Part shown: positions 18,490 to 28,635 of the stretch, piece after piece
How the letters are laid out: each line of letters begins with the position of its first letter
Position numbering within the stretch: position 1 is the first letter of the stretch
From: Aureispira sp. CCB-QB1
Lineage (GTDB): Bacteria > Bacteroidota > Bacteroidia > Chitinophagales > Saprospiraceae
DNA: 64,000 nucleotides
NCBI RefSeq assembly: GCF_000724545.1
Contig: NZ_JHBV01000021.1
Location: 1-64,000, forward strand
Reading direction: 5' to 3'
Program-made: the position numbers and the translations under genes
Notes under the pieces: generated by a model
What the model was told of the DNA's origin: nothing
Seen by the model: only the letters and a program-made list of their open reading frames with translations
Database searches by the model: none

Positions 18490-18744
18490 TTACTTTTTAA
18501 TCTTTTTTGCTAACCTTCTTCTAGCTTGAATTTTGTCTCTTTTTTGAGTTGACTCAGCTAGTTCTTTTGCTCTGATTTCAGTTTTGATGCGTGCAATATT
18601 ACGTCTTACTGTTTTAATTTCAGCAGTATTTTCTAAGCTAGAAACTGCATTGTTAAACTTCAACGAGTAATAGTGCTTTTGAGTTGTTTCCAACTCTTCA
18701 TTCAACTCCTGAACACTTAAGCCTTTTAATTCTAATTTAGCCAT
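18490..18744 (-). CDS. rpmC: 50S ribosomal protein uL29
   Basis: An 84-residue protein. The two-helix core (LKGLSVQELNEELETTQKHYYSLKF ... NIARIKTEIRAKE) is typical. The C-terminus carries an extra ~18 residues of basic sequence (KRDKIQARRRLAKKIKK) beyond the common 60-68 residue length. It sits at the polypeptide exit next to uL23. Confidence 0.96.
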   Translation of the reverse strand: MAKLELKGLSVQELNEELETTQKHYYSLKFNNAVSSLENTAEIKTVRRNIARIKTEIRAKELAESTQKRDKIQARRRLAKKIKK

Positions 18745-18767
18745 TTCCTATATTAGTTTAAGCGTTA

Positions 18768-19187
18768 TTATTCTGCGTAGTCATTACGAACTACAAATTT
18801 AGTCGGCACTGCAAGTTTTTGAGCGGCTAAACGAAGTGCTTCTTCTGCTACAGATTGTGGCACACCATCTAATTCGAACATAATTCTTCCAGGTCTAATA
18901 ACAGCTACATAGTGAGACAAAGCACCTTTACCTTTACCCATACGTACTTCTGCAGGCTTTTTGGTAACTGGTTTGTCAGGAAAAATGCGAATCCACACTT
19001 TACCTTCACGTTTCATGTAGCGAGTCATAGCAATACGAGCAGCTTCTATTTGGCGGCTAGTTATCCAAGCACCCTCTAAGGCTTTTAGACCAAAAGAGCC
19101 AAAAGCGATCTTAGAGCCTCTGTGAGCAAGACCTCTATTGCGACCTTTTTGCTGCTTGCGGTATTTTGTTTTTTTTGGCTGTAACAT
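18768..19187 (-). CDS. rplP: 50S ribosomal protein uL16
   Basis: A 139-residue protein with [16 protein letters not shown], the [20 protein letters not shown]-like loop ([20 protein letters not shown]) that reaches the peptidyl-transferase centre, and [12 protein letters not shown]. The arginine hydroxylated in some bacteria lies in this loop region. It is preceded by a 125-bp gap containing a hairpin and a promoter-like box. Confidence 0.98.
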   Translation of the reverse strand: MLQPKKTKYRKQQKGRNRGLAHRGSKIAFGSFGLKALEGAWITSRQIEAARIAMTRYMKREGKVWIRIFPDKPVTKKPAEVRMGKGKGALSHYVAVIRPGRIMFELDGVPQSVAEEALRLAAQKLAVPTKFVVRNDYAE

Positions 19188-19238
19188 CTCTCTACAATTG
19201 ATTAATTTCCATTAATTTTAGTCGCAATGATTCCTATT

Positions 19239-19276
19239 TGTCTGACAAGCAGACAGTCAAAGCGAGTGCAAAAATA
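19239..19276 (-). promoter_or_regulatory. Possible internal promoter and leader hairpin before rplP
   Basis: In the 125-bp rpsC-rplP gap the minus strand has TATTTTTG (19269-19276), matching the TAnnTTTG -7 box, but no TTTG at the -33 position. Downstream on the same strand lies a 6-bp hairpin, TGTCTG/CAGACA (19239-19255). Confidence 0.35.
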
Positions 19277-19312
19277 TAAAAAACTTTTAGAAAGTTTAAA
19301 TATTTAATGCTT

Positions 19313-20050
19313 TTATTTTCTTCTTCTACGATCGTTGTTTCCGCTACCTCTTCTACGGTTGTTATCTCTACCTCCTTGATTTCCTTTGCGGTCACGTTTA
19401 GCTGGTGTTGGGAACAAGTCTACTTTTTCGAAGATTTCTCCACGACACAACCAAACTTTGATTCCAATTTTACCATAAACCGTCAAGGCTTCAACCATAG
19501 CATAGTCAACATCTGCACGGAAAGTATGCAAAGGACTTCTTCCTTCTTTGTACTCCTCAGAACGAGCCATCTCTGCTCCGTTCAAACGTCCAGACAAACG
19601 CACTTTGATACCTTCAGCTCCTGCACGCATAGTTGATTGGATAGCCATTTTAGTAGCTTTACGATAGTTGATACGTGCTTCTACTTGCTTGGCGATAGTT
19701 TCACCTACGATTTGAGCATTTAACTCAGGCTTGCGAATTTCTACGATATTGATTTGAACATCAGTTTTTGTCAACTGCTTCAACTCTTCACGAATTCTAT
19801 CTACTTCTTGTCCACCTTTACCAATGATGATACCTGGGCGAGAAGTGTGAATAGTAACAGTAATACGCTTCAAGGTACGCTCAATAACGATACGAGCAAT
19901 CCCTCCTTTATCAACACGTACTTTTAGATAACGACGGATTTTTTCATCACCAACAACATTGTCAGCAAAGGATTTACCACCGAACCAGTTAGAGTCCCAT
20001 CCACGGATGATTCCTAAACGATTACCTATAGGATTTGTCTTTTGTCCCAT
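19313..20050 (-). CDS. rpsC: 30S ribosomal protein uS3
   Basis: A 245-residue protein beginning [22 protein letters not shown]. The KH domain carries [17 protein letters not shown], and the C-domain has [20 protein letters not shown]. The end is a low-complexity Gly/Asn/Arg tail (about residues 217-245), longer than the core and probably disordered. It lines the mRNA entry channel. Confidence 0.98.
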   Translation of the reverse strand: MGQKTNPIGNRLGIIRGWDSNWFGGKSFADNVVGDEKIRRYLKVRVDKGGIARIVIERTLKRITVTIHTSRPGIIIGKGGQEVDRIREELKQLTKTDVQINIVEIRKPELNAQIVGETIAKQVEARINYRKATKMAIQSTMRAGAEGIKVRLSGRLNGAEMARSEEYKEGRSPLHTFRADVDYAMVEALTVYGKIGIKVWLCRGEIFEKVDLFPTPAKRDRKGNQGGRDNNRRRGSGNNDRRRRK

Positions 20051-20079
20051 AATATTTAATTAGTGTTATACTTCTTTTA

Positions 20080-20502
20080 TTATTCGGTTTCTTCTACTTC
20101 TTCGTATGCAACTTCTTCGCTAACTTCTTTAATTTCCAATGTTTTTGTATTGGTTACTTGAAGTGTTACGTGACAGAAGTGTTTGCGAATACGGTGTGCG
20201 CGACCATGTGGTGCTGGGCGGAAACGCTTTAACTGAGATCCTTGGTCTACCCAAATAGCAGAAACGACCAATTCATAATCATCTGCTTCTTCATCAGTCA
20301 ATACACCCCAGTTAGCGATAGCAGAAGTCAATAGTTTATCCAACCATCTAGCAGCTTCTTTTTTGGTATATTTTAAGATACCTAGCGCTTTTTCTACTTC
20401 TACACCACGGATGATATCCGCAACCAAACGCATTTTGCGCGCAGACATCTGGCAGTTTTTTATTTTCGCAACAGCTGTTACAAACTCTTGATTTTGTTCC
20501 AT
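20080..20502 (-). CDS. rplV: 50S ribosomal protein uL22
   Basis: A 140-residue protein. The core (NCQMSARKMRLVADIIRGVEVEKAL ... RFRPAPHGRAHRIRKHFCHVT) includes the hairpin that lines the exit tunnel. An acidic C-terminal tail (EVSEEVAYEEVEETE) extends it by about 20 residues over the usual 110-120. Confidence 0.97.
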   Translation of the reverse strand: MEQNQEFVTAVAKIKNCQMSARKMRLVADIIRGVEVEKALGILKYTKKEAARWLDKLLTSAIANWGVLTDEEADDYELVVSAIWVDQGSQLKRFRPAPHGRAHRIRKHFCHVTLQVTNTKTLEIKEVSEEVAYEEVEETE

Positions 20503-20533
20503 AACTTTTATTTGAACTTTGCTATTGTATTAA

Positions 20534-20803
20534 TTATTTCTTTTTATTTCCTCCGTGTCCTCTGTAAGTACGAGTTGGAGAAAACTCACCGAGTTTGTGA
20601 CCAACCATATTCTCAGTAACAAATACAGGAACAAAAGTTTTACCATTATGAACAGCAATCGTTTCTCCTACCATAAATGGAATAATCATCGAAGAACGAG
20701 ACCATGTTTTAATTACTGTTTTCTTTCTAGATTCTTTGGCCTTAGCTACTTTTTTCAAGAGCTTGTGATAAATATAAGGCCCCTTTTTTAATGAGCGTGC
20801 CAT
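20534..20803 (-). CDS. rpsS: 30S ribosomal protein uS19
   Basis: An 89-residue protein: [19 protein letters not shown], then [23 protein letters not shown] and [18 protein letters not shown]. It contacts the 50S subunit near uL5. The start codon follows the rplB stop codon with no spacer, suggesting translational coupling. Confidence 0.98.
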   Translation of the reverse strand: MARSLKKGPYIYHKLLKKVAKAKESRKKTVIKTWSRSSMIIPFMVGETIAVHNGKTFVPVFVTENMVGHKLGEFSPTRTYRGHGGNKKK

Positions 20804-21634
20804 CTATTTTTTGATTTTTCTTCTTGTAACAATAAACTTATTAGAGTACTTCTTAGGCTTTCTAGTTTTTTGACCTTTAGCCATTACACCAGTACGAGAG
20901 CGAGGATGTCCTCCAGATGCTCTACCTTCACCACCACCCATTGGGTGATCTACTGGGTTCATCGCCACACCACGAACTCTAGGACGACGACCTAACCAAC
21001 GGCTACGACCAGCTTTACCTAGAACTTCTAGACCGTGATCTTTGTTAGATACCTCACCTACAGTAGCTCTACAAGTAGCCAAAACTAAGCGAGTTTCACT
21101 TGATGGCAATTTGATCAATACATATTTACCATCTTTACCTGCCAATTCAGCACTTGCTCCAGCACTTCTTACCAAAACAGCACCTTTACCTGGACGTGTT
21201 TCGATAGCGTGAATTTTAGTACCTACTGGCATTTCACCCAAAGGCATACAGTTCCCCAAATCAGGAGCGATTCCTGTTCCAGATTGGATGATGTCACCTA
21301 CTTGTAATTTATTAGGAGCAACGATATAACGTTTCTCACCATCAGCATATACCAAAAGAGCGATAAATGCTGTACGGTTTGGATCATACTCTATACTTTT
21401 AACAGTAGCTGGTACACCATCTTTGTTACGTTTGAAATCGATTACACGATAACGACGCTTGTGTCCTCCACCTCTGTGACGTACAGTTCTATGACCTTCG
21501 TTGTTTCTACCTCCTGATTTCTTCATCTTTCCCAACAAACTCTTCTCAGGTCTGTCTGTAGTCAACTCCGCAAAGCTATTTGCTACGCGAGTTCTAGTAC
21601 CGGGAGTAATCGGATTAAACTTTTTAACTGGCAT
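20804..21634 (-). CDS. rplB: 50S ribosomal protein uL2
   Basis: A 276-residue protein with [25 protein letters not shown] and the C-terminal [22 protein letters not shown] containing the conserved His near the peptidyl-transferase centre. Length is normal. Directly abuts rpsS. Confidence 0.98.
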   Translation of the reverse strand: MPVKKFNPITPGTRTRVANSFAELTTDRPEKSLLGKMKKSGGRNNEGHRTVRHRGGGHKRRYRVIDFKRNKDGVPATVKSIEYDPNRTAFIALLVYADGEKRYIVAPNKLQVGDIIQSGTGIAPDLGNCMPLGEMPVGTKIHAIETRPGKGAVLVRSAGASAELAGKDGKYVLIKLPSSETRLVLATCRATVGEVSNKDHGLEVLGKAGRSRWLGRRPRVRGVAMNPVDHPMGGGEGRASGGHPRSRTGVMAKGQKTRKPKKYSNKFIVTRRKIKK

Positions 21635-21712
21635 TGTTATTTACGAATTTATCAGTTCCGCGACTATAGTTATTAAATAATTTTTCTTTTCTAGGAGTTA
21701 CCTCCAATATAG

Positions 21713-22063
21713 TTAAGCATTTGCTTCTTCTTCGTCCTCTAGAAGTTCGATATCATCGTAGTCTCCTTCACCATAGAAACCTTCGATAAACTCTCCTTCT
21801 GCAACTGTTACGATTGCTTTCTTGATCGCAGAAGTACGACCTTTAGTATGACGACCTTTTACCACACGTGCTTTTGCTTTGCCTGGACGGATAGAAGTGT
21901 TAACAGCTTCTACTGTTACACCAAACTGCTCTTCAACAGCTTTCTTAATTTCTATTTTGTTAGCTGATTTAAGTACTTCAAAAGTATATTGATTTAGAAG
22001 TGAATTTTCAGCTAACGCATTAGTTTTTTCCGTAAGAATTGGCCTAATTATGATATTTTTCAT
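21713..22063 (-). CDS. rplW: 50S ribosomal protein uL23
   Basis: A 116-residue protein: IRPILTEKTNALAENSLLNQYTFEV, KANKIEIKKAVEEQFGV-like (SANKIEIKKAVEEQFGVTVEAV) and the basic loop. A strongly acidic C-terminal tail (EGDYDDIELLEDEEEANA) is added. It docks trigger factor and SRP at the tunnel exit. The 78-bp gap to rplB is longer than its neighbours' spacing. Confidence 0.97.
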   Translation of the reverse strand: MKNIIIRPILTEKTNALAENSLLNQYTFEVLKSANKIEIKKAVEEQFGVTVEAVNTSIRPGKAKARVVKGRHTKGRTSAIKKAIVTVAEGEFIEGFYGEGDYDDIELLEDEEEANA

Positions 22064-22102
22064 AGCCTTTTATCTCAATTTTAATTTTTCTAGAAACTCA
22101 AT

Positions 22103-22930
22103 TTATGAAAGCATGCTAGCCAAGCGGTTTACAGCAGACTCAGAAACCACCAAACAATTTGCGTTCAAAATTTGATAAACATTTAGTGTTTTAGCATCTG
22201 CAACACTTGCTTTTTGTAGGTTACGGCTAGACAATACGATATTGTCATACGCTTTTTCTACTTTGTCCATGTGCGCATCCAAAGAAGCCTCATAAGTTGC
22301 TTTGTCTTCTTTGTATTGCTTCAAATCACTAGAGTAAGTTTTCATTGCTTCAGCAAAAGCAGCTCTTTTCTTAGCTCCTCTTGGTTTTGCAGGCAAACTT
22401 GGTTTTGTTGGAGCTGCCAATGCTTCTGGAGCATCCAATACTAATAAACTTTTTGTATCTGCCAACGTGTTTTCACCAACTTTCAAGCTGTTTAGCAAGT
22501 TAACATACGACTTCGTTTTAGCAGCATCAAAAGTAAAATCTTCTACTACGATGATAGCACCTTCTTTTACTTTAGCAGAAAGAGCCGATTTACGAGCCAA
22601 TTGTTTTACTTTTTTATTCAATTGAATTCCGTAGTTTCTTGGTTGAGGACCAAATACACGTCCACCTCCACGGAATAAAGGGTTTTTCAAACTACCTGCA
22701 CGAGCTGTACCTGTTCCCTTTTGTCTTTTGATTTTCTTAGTCGAACCTTTAATTTCACCACGACTCTTTGCCTTGTGAGTTCCTTGGCGTTGTGCAGCCA
22801 AATATTGCTTAACAGCAAGGTAGACAACATGGTCATGTTTTTCGTTCAACTCAAGCCCAAAAACATTATCGGGCAATTCAACCTCTCTACCGAGGTTTTC
22901 ACCTTTGATATTATATACTTCTAATTTCAT
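22103..22930 (-). CDS. rplD: 50S ribosomal protein uL4 with ~60-residue insertion
   Basis: The core is normal: [44 protein letters not shown] and a C-terminal [28 protein letters not shown]. The total is 275 residues instead of about 200-210. The excess is a block at about 168-228, between LLVLDA and NIVLSSRNL, rich in Ala, Pro, Lys and Glu and predicted to be mostly a charged helix. uL4 forms the tunnel constriction; the insertion lies in the globular, solvent-facing part. Confidence 0.95.
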   Translation of the reverse strand: MKLEVYNIKGENLGREVELPDNVFGLELNEKHDHVVYLAVKQYLAAQRQGTHKAKSRGEIKGSTKKIKRQKGTGTARAGSLKNPLFRGGGRVFGPQPRNYGIQLNKKVKQLARKSALSAKVKEGAIIVVEDFTFDAAKTKSYVNLLNSLKVGENTLADTKSLLVLDAPEALAAPTKPSLPAKPRGAKKRAAFAEAMKTYSSDLKQYKEDKATYEASLDAHMDKVEKAYDNIVLSSRNLQKASVADAKTLNVYQILNANCLVVSESAVNRLASMLS

Positions 22931-22932
22931 GA

Positions 22933-23553
22933 CTATTTCTTCACAATTACAAGAGAACCCTTATGACCAGGAATTGCTCCTTTTATTAGCAATAAATTTT
23001 TCTCAGCAAAAATTTTCATTACTTGCAAACCGCTAGTAGTAACTCTATCACCACCTGTGCGACCAGCCATTTTCATTCCTTTAAATACTTTTGCTGGATA
23101 AGACGCAGCACCAATAGATCCAGGTGCACGACCACGGTTGTGTTGACCATGAGTAGCTTGTCCAACACCACCAAATCCGTGACGTTTAACAACCCCTTGG
23201 AAACCTTTACCTTTTGACGTTCCAGTTACTTCTACAACATCACCTTCTTCAAATACATCTGTTACAGTTACTGAATCACCAATAGCACTTTCCAAAGCAC
23301 TATCACGAAATTCAGCTACTTTAATTTTTGGAGTTGTATTTGCTTTAGCAAAATGCCCTTTCATAGGGTTTGGTGTATTTTTTGCTTTGCGCTCTCCAAA
23401 TCCTAATTGGATTGCATTATAACCGTCTGTTTCTTCTGTTTTCACTTGCGTTACGACACAAGGCCCAACCTCAACAACAGTACAGGCTACATTATCACCA
23501 GCTTCGGTAAAAATGCTGGTCATACCTATTTTTTTTCCTATTAAACCTTCCAC
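22933..23553 (-). CDS. rplC: 50S ribosomal protein uL3
   Basis: A 206-residue protein beginning [20 protein letters not shown], with the central [23 protein letters not shown] loop including the Gln methylated in other bacteria, and [18 protein letters not shown]. Normal length; 2 bp before rplD. Confidence 0.98.
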   Translation of the reverse strand: MEGLIGKKIGMTSIFTEAGDNVACTVVEVGPCVVTQVKTEETDGYNAIQLGFGERKAKNTPNPMKGHFAKANTTPKIKVAEFRDSALESAIGDSVTVTDVFEEGDVVEVTGTSKGKGFQGVVKRHGFGGVGQATHGQHNRGRAPGSIGAASYPAKVFKGMKMAGRTGGDRVTTSGLQVMKIFAEKNLLLIKGAIPGHKGSLVIVKK

Positions 23554-23600
23554 TTTATTCTTTTTTTAAGAATTGTAGTCAAAATCTACAAATGAACAAA

Positions 23601-23909
23601 TTACATTAATTTCACTTGGATATCTACCCCACTAGGTAATTCCAATTTTTCCAACGCACTTACCGTCTTAGCAGTAGAACTGTAAATTTCTATAAGACGT
23701 TTGTGAGTACGAAGTTGAAACTGCTCACGAGATTTCTTGTTTACGTGTGGAGAACGCAATACTGTGAAGATTTTTCTATGCGTGGGCAGCGGAATCGGTC
23801 CAGTCACAACTGCACCGGTGTTACGTACTGTCTTTACAATCTTAGCTGTAGATTTGTCTACCAAATTGTGATCGTAAGAACGAAGTTTAATTCTAATTTT
23901 CTGATTCAT
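23601..23909 (-). CDS. rpsJ: 30S ribosomal protein uS10
   Basis: A 102-residue protein with [23 protein letters not shown] and the [22 protein letters not shown] loop. It is also the NusE component of antitermination complexes. It is the first gene of the S10 segment, directly behind the hairpin at 23947-23972. Confidence 0.98.
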   Translation of the reverse strand: MNQKIRIKLRSYDHNLVDKSTAKIVKTVRNTGAVVTGPIPLPTHRKIFTVLRSPHVNKKSREQFQLRTHKRLIEIYSSTAKTVSALEKLELPSGVDIQVKLM

Positions 23910-23946
23910 GCCTCGATGAATTGATTTATTATGAATGTTGAATGAT

Positions 23947-23972
23947 AAATCCCGTTCCGAAGAACGGGATTT
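23947..23972 (-). terminator. Hairpin with UUCG tetraloop between fusA and rpsJ
   Basis: An 11-bp perfect stem (23947-23957 with 23962-23972). On the minus strand the loop reads TTCG closed by C-G, the extra-stable cUUCGg tetraloop. The T-run after the stem is short (TTT). It lies 22 bases beyond the fusA stop codon and 38 bases before the rpsJ start. Confidence 0.7.
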
Positions 23973-23993
23973 TTATGATTATTTATTATTTAC

Positions 23994-26123
23994 TTATACA
24001 GTAGCTTTTGAATCTTCAATCACCTTCTCTGCAACAGCATTTGGAGCTGGAGCATAGTGAGAGAAAATCATGTTAGAAGACGCACGACCAGAAGTCAAAG
24101 TACGCAAATCAGTAATGTATCCAAACATTTCAGACAATGGTACGTCTGCTTTGATTACAATACCAATACCCTTAGGCTCTTGAGATTTCATGATACCACG
24201 ACGACGGTTCAAGTCACCAATGATAGATCCCATGTACTCTTCAGGAGAAGCTACTTCTAAAGCCATAATAGGTTCTAACAAAACAGGCTTACATCCTTTT
24301 GCAGCTGCTTTGAAACCTTCTTTAGCACAAAGTTCAAATGCAATCGGTTTAGAATCCACTGCGTGCATTCCTCCGTCAAAAACACGTACGCTCATGCTAT
24401 CCATGTTATATCCAGCCAAGATACCGTTGTCCATCATAGCATCAAATCCTTTTTGGATTGGGTTGATGTATGCTTTATCAATAGCACCTCCTTTGATATC
24501 CCATGTAAACTCTAAACGAGTTTTGTTATTTTTGAAGTCATCACTTTCTAAGAATTCCTCAGAAGCAGGACCTAATTCGAATTCCATATCGGCAAACAAA
24601 CCTGATCCACCAGATTGTTTCTTCAAACGCTCACGGTGTGTTACAGTTTTTGTTAAAGCCTCTTTATAATTTACTTGAGGAGCACCTTCGTTCACCTCAA
24701 CTTTAAATTCACGTTTTAGACGATCTACGATAATCTCTAAGTGCAACTCTCCCATTCCTGAGATAACTGTTTGAGCCGTATTTTCGTCAAATTTAGCTGT
24801 AAAAGTTGGATCTTCCTCAGATAGTTTAGCCAACGCCATACCCAATTTATCTACGTCTTTTTGAGTTTTAGGCTCAATAGCAATAGAAATTACAGGTGCA
24901 GGGAAGTCCATGCTTTCCAATACGATTGGGTGATCCAAGTCTGACAAAGTATCACCAGTTTTGATGTCTTTAAAACCAACACCAGCTGCAATATCACCAG
25001 CATAAACTGTATCAATAGGTTTTTGCTCGTTAGCGTGCATTTGGTAAATACGAGAAATACGCTCTTTTTTGTTAGAACGAGTGTTTAACACGTAAGAACC
25101 TGCATCTAATTTTCCAGAGTAACAACGGAAGAAGCACAAGCGACCTACATAAGGGTCTGTTGCAATTTTGAACGCCAAAGCAGAGAATGGTGCATCAAAA
25201 TCAGCTGGGCGAGATTCTTCTTCTTCTGTGTCTGGATTAGTACCCGTTACAGCTTTAACATCCAATGGAGAAGGCAAGAATGCACATACAGCATCCAATA
25301 CAGCTTGTACTCCTTTATTTTTAAAGGCAGAACCACACATAACAGGAATAATACTCATGTCACATACAGCAGCACGTACAGCAGCACGGATTTCGTCGTG
25401 AGAAATAGATTCTGGATCTTCAAAGTATTTCTCCATCAACGTCTCGTCATACTCAGCTACAGCCTCCAACAATTGTTCACGAGCTTCAGCAGCAGTATCA
25501 ACCAAATCAGCTGGCATTTCAACTACTTCAAAAGTCATTCCCATGTCATGCTCATTCCAAACGATTGCTTGACCTGTAATCAAATCAACCACCCCTTTGA
25601 AATCATCCTCAGCACCAATTGGTACTTGTAAAGGAACAGCATTAGCTCCCAACATATCTCTCATTTGTTGGCAAACACCAAAGAAATCGGCACCTTGACG
25701 ATCCATTTTGTTTACAAATGCAATACGAGGCACTTTGTAACCATCTGCCAAACGCCAGTTTGTTTCAGATTGAGGTTCTACACCACCAGAAGCACAAAAC
25801 AAAAATACCAACCCATCTAGTACACGTAAAGAACGGTTTACCTCAACCGTAAAATCAACGTGACCGGGAGTATCGATAATGTTTACAGCATATTTTTTAT
25901 CTTTCCAAGGCCATTCAGTCTTAGTTGCTGCAGATGTAATTGTGATACCACGCTCTTGTTCTTGCTCCATCCAGTCCATTGTAGCAGCACCATCATGTAC
26001 TTCACCAATCTTGTGACTAATACCTGTGTAATACAGAACACGTTCTGTAGTAGTGGTTTTTCCTGCATCAATATGTGCAGCAATACCAATGTTTCGCGTA
26101 TAGGTTAAATCTATTTTTGCCAT
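23994..26123 (-). CDS. fusA: Elongation factor G
   Basis: A 709-residue protein with all five domains. The GTPase has AHIDAGKT (16-23), the switch I region around [11 protein letters not shown] (59-69), DTPGH (84-88) and NKMD (138-141). The C-terminal half has the domain IV and V signatures ([36 protein letters not shown]). It catalyses translocation and, with RRF, ribosome recycling. It lies in the standard rpsL-rpsG-fusA order. Confidence 0.98.
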   Translation of the reverse strand: MAKIDLTYTRNIGIAAHIDAGKTTTTERVLYYTGISHKIGEVHDGAATMDWMEQEQERGITITSAATKTEWPWKDKKYAVNIIDTPGHVDFTVEVNRSLRVLDGLVFLFCASGGVEPQSETNWRLADGYKVPRIAFVNKMDRQGADFFGVCQQMRDMLGANAVPLQVPIGAEDDFKGVVDLITGQAIVWNEHDMGMTFEVVEMPADLVDTAAEAREQLLEAVAEYDETLMEKYFEDPESISHDEIRAAVRAAVCDMSIIPVMCGSAFKNKGVQAVLDAVCAFLPSPLDVKAVTGTNPDTEEEESRPADFDAPFSALAFKIATDPYVGRLCFFRCYSGKLDAGSYVLNTRSNKKERISRIYQMHANEQKPIDTVYAGDIAAGVGFKDIKTGDTLSDLDHPIVLESMDFPAPVISIAIEPKTQKDVDKLGMALAKLSEEDPTFTAKFDENTAQTVISGMGELHLEIIVDRLKREFKVEVNEGAPQVNYKEALTKTVTHRERLKKQSGGSGLFADMEFELGPASEEFLESDDFKNNKTRLEFTWDIKGGAIDKAYINPIQKGFDAMMDNGILAGYNMDSMSVRVFDGGMHAVDSKPIAFELCAKEGFKAAAKGCKPVLLEPIMALEVASPEEYMGSIIGDLNRRRGIMKSQEPKGIGIVIKADVPLSEMFGYITDLRTLTSGRASSNMIFSHYAPAPNAVAEKVIEDSKATV

Positions 26124-26205
26124 GACTTATATATAGTGGCTTAAAATTTTATATAAAAATTGATTAATAATATATCTTAAGGATATGTCTTTGCTAAATA
26201 AAAAA

Positions 26206-26691
26206 TTATTTAGACTTCGTTCTCTTACGACCGAAGTGAGCAAAAGCTCTGTTAGATTCAGCCATTTTGTGTGTATCTTCTTTTTTCTTCACAGCAGAAC
26301 CTTCACCTTTAGAAGCTGCTAGTAATTCAGCGGCTAATTTAGAAGCGATTCCTTTACCACTGCGTTGGCGAGAATACTTGATGGTCCATTTCATAGCCAC
26401 TGAGAGGCGGCGTTCAGGACGAATTTCGGTAGGAATTTGGAAAGTAGCACCACCGATACGACGAGAGCGTACTTCGAGAGCTGGCATTACATTCTTAATT
26501 GCTTTTTGGAAAATTTCATGAGGAGACTCTCCTGTTTTTTCTTCCAAAATATCCATCGCATCGTAAAAAGCTCTAAATGCAGTACTTTTTTTACCGTCTA
26601 ACATTAGCATATTTACAAAACGTGTTACTTGCTTATCACCATAACGAGGATCTGGTGCGACTTGGCGCACTTTTGGTTTTCTCTTTCTCAT
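26206..26691 (-). CDS. rpsG: 30S ribosomal protein uS7
   Basis: A 161-residue protein beginning MRKRKPKVRQVAPDPRYGDK, with VMPALEVRSRRIGGATFQIP and a C-terminal MAESNRAFAHFGRKRTKSK. It nucleates the 30S head and in other bacteria represses the str operon. Normal length. Confidence 0.98.
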   Translation of the reverse strand: MRKRKPKVRQVAPDPRYGDKQVTRFVNMLMLDGKKSTAFRAFYDAMDILEEKTGESPHEIFQKAIKNVMPALEVRSRRIGGATFQIPTEIRPERRLSVAMKWTIKYSRQRSGKGIASKLAAELLAASKGEGSAVKKKEDTHKMAESNRAFAHFGRKRTKSK

Positions 26692-26826
26692 CTTGTTGTT
26701 AAATCTTTTAAGCTGTTGTTTGAGCCTTGTTTTGTTTCAAAACATGTAGCCCAATCTTCAGTTCCGACTTATTCAGAACTTAGTCAACGTATGATCTTTT
26801 ATCTTAATTCTTATTGAAACTCTCTA

Positions 26827-27210
26827 TTATTTCTTAGCAGCCTTTGGACGCTTAGTACCATAACGAGAACGGGCTTGTTTTCTATCTGCTACACCTGCAG
26901 TATCTAAAGCACCACGTACAACTGTGTAACGTACACCAGGCAAGTCTTTTACACGACCTCCACGTACCAATACGATAGAGTGCTCTTGTAAGTTGTGACC
27001 TTCACCAGGAATATATGCGATAACCTCAATTCCGTTTGTTAAACGTACCTTTGCTACTTTACGTAACGCTGAGTTTGGTTTCTTTGGCGTAGTAGTATAT
27101 ACACGAGTACATACTCCACGTTTCTGAGGACAAGAATCTAAAGCTCTTGCTTTTGAAGCTAGCTTGATCACTTTACGTCCTTTTCTTACTAATTGATTTA
27201 TTGTAGGCAT
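26827..27210 (-). CDS. rpsL: 30S ribosomal protein uS12
   Basis: A 127-residue protein, [13 protein letters not shown] at the start. The decoding-site residues Lys43 (in [10 protein letters not shown]) and Lys88 (in [13 protein letters not shown]) are wild type, that is, the streptomycin-sensitive form. Asp89, the residue methylthiolated by RimO in other bacteria, is present. It is the first gene of the str segment and carries its likely promoter upstream. Confidence 0.98.
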   Translation of the reverse strand: MPTINQLVRKGRKVIKLASKARALDSCPQKRGVCTRVYTTTPKKPNSALRKVAKVRLTNGIEVIAYIPGEGHNLQEHSIVLVRGGRVKDLPGVRYTVVRGALDTAGVADRKQARSRYGTKRPKAAKK

Positions 27211-27621
27211 TTATCAAATAATTACTACTTTTTTCCGAATCCCCCTATAAAAGGGGTTTACTTAAGCGATTGCAAAAGTACGATTATTTTTCAGAAAAAG
27301 AAAATTAAAGTGTTTTTTCTTAAAAAAAGTTACGCTTTCTATTTTTTAGCAACTTAAAATTCAGCATTTAATACATTTTTCTTCTCTTTTTGCTTAGAAA
27401 TTCACATTCTATTGCTCTTCAACAAAATAAATAAATTATTATATAAATATTTCAACTAAAACAGAGCTCCGTTTCACAAATCCTCTGTCCATGTATTTCC
27501 TTTTCCCATCCTTTTTTGCTACATTTAAGAACCCACAAAATTTAGATAACCAAAATTAAAGATGGTCCCCACTATGCCATCTACACACCAATACATTTAT
27601 AACCAACACACACTAAAAATT
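27211..27621. promoter_or_regulatory. Divergent control region of rpsL and the cyclase gene
   Basis: On the minus strand TACTTTTG (27273-27280) matches the TAnnTTTG -7 box; the -33 region has only a T-rich near match. Between it and rpsL lies a leader with a CCCCT/AGGGG hairpin (27242-27256). The remainder is AT-rich, with no further coding sequence visible. Confidence 0.5.
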
Positions 27622-28392
27622 ATGGCAAAGATCATAGACCTTTCTAAAACGATCCAATACGACAAAGAAGATCCTTGGTTCATGCGCATTAAAATCAAAC
27701 ACATCTCACATCTCAAAAACATGCGTTTGATTCGCTACATTCTAAAACTTCCCAAGAAACTGATTCCTGCCCGATTTCAAGGCTGGGCCAACGACAAAAT
27801 AGTCAACATGGGCGTTCACGCTAGTACTCATATTGATGCACCTTGGCATTATGGTCCAGTTGTAGAAGGCAAAAAAGCCAAAACTATTGATGAAGTGCCT
27901 TTGGACTGGCTGTATGGCGATGGGGTTGTGATTGACATGAGTCATAAAGCAGATTTTGATGCTATTACAGTAGAAGATTTAGAAAAAGCTCTGGCACAAA
28001 CTCAAACCACTCTACAACCAGGCAATATTGTCCTCATTCGCACCGATAGAGATCATCTAAAAGGCAAAGATGTGCTGGCACTGGGCACAGGCATGAGCAA
28101 AGAAGCAACCCTTTGGTTGATTCAAAAAGGCATTAAGGTAATGGGAATTGATCAATGGGGATGGGATTTGCCATTAAAATACCTTGTAGAAGAAGCTAAA
28201 AAAACCAATAACAAAGAGCTCTTTTGGGAGGGGCATTTGGTTGGTCTAGACCACGAATATTTACACATGGAACAATTAACCAATCTAAAGGCACTCCCTC
28301 CACATGGGTTCAAAATAGCTGTCTTTCCTTTAAAAATAAAAGGCGCTTCGGCAGCACCTGCACGCGTTGTTGCCATCATGGAAAGTGCTTAG
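27622..28392 (+). CDS. Cyclase family protein (kynurenine formamidase-like)
   Basis: I choose the ATG at 27622 (MAKIIDLSKTIQYDKEDPWF, 256 residues); the frame is open from 27562 but the extra 20 residues look unrelated to the family. The metal-binding motif reads HASTHIDAPWHY (66-77), the HxGTHxDxPxH signature with Ser for Gly. DQWGWD near residue 180 resembles another conserved site. Known family members are metal-dependent amide or cyclic hydrolases, such as arylformamidase. No tryptophan genes lie nearby, so the substrate is open. Confidence 0.8.
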   Translation: MAKIIDLSKTIQYDKEDPWFMRIKIKHISHLKNMRLIRYILKLPKKLIPARFQGWANDKIVNMGVHASTHIDAPWHYGPVVEGKKAKTIDEVPLDWLYGDGVVIDMSHKADFDAITVEDLEKALAQTQTTLQPGNIVLIRTDRDHLKGKDVLALGTGMSKEATLWLIQKGIKVMGIDQWGWDLPLKYLVEEAKKTNNKELFWEGHLVGLDHEYLHMEQLTNLKALPPHGFKIAVFPLKIKGASAAPARVVAIMESA

Positions 28393-28413
28393 CTACTTAA
28401 GCTCTACTACTCT

Positions 28414-28450
28414 AAAAAAAGCTTTGACCACAAGGATCAAAGCTTTTTTT
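28414..28450. terminator. Bidirectional terminator between cyclase and DUF5522 genes
   Basis: A 14-bp inverted repeat (28414-28427 with 28437-28450) with a 9-nt loop; the outer arms are A7 and T7, so it can act on both strands. The last codons and stop of the minus-strand DUF5522 gene lie inside the right arm. Confidence 0.85.
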
Positions 28451-28625
28451 CGTCTTTAGGATAAGGACAGTGTCGACAACCATTACCACAACAATACCCT
28501 CTTTTTTGATGGTATAGTGCCGTAAAAACATATAGACCATTCTCAATATAATAGTCCTGCCCTTCTACTAATGGTGCAGGCTTCTTTTCTGTAGGTTTAT
28601 CCTTTCTTTTTATAAATTTAAACAT
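28437..28625 (-). CDS. DUF5522 small Cys-rich protein
   Basis: A 62-residue protein from the ATG at 28625, 10 bp beyond the moxR stop codon; an in-frame ATG at 28661 would overlap moxR. The family core LVEGQDYYIENGLYVFTALYHQ is followed by GYCCGNGCRHCPY, with Cys45, Cys46, Cys50 and Cys53, a likely metal site. Function unknown in the family. Its stop codon is embedded in the terminator hairpin. Confidence 0.85.
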   Translation of the reverse strand: MFKFIKRKDKPTEKKPAPLVEGQDYYIENGLYVFTALYHQKRGYCCGNGCRHCPYPKDEKKL

Positions 28626-28635
28626 TGTTTTGTTC

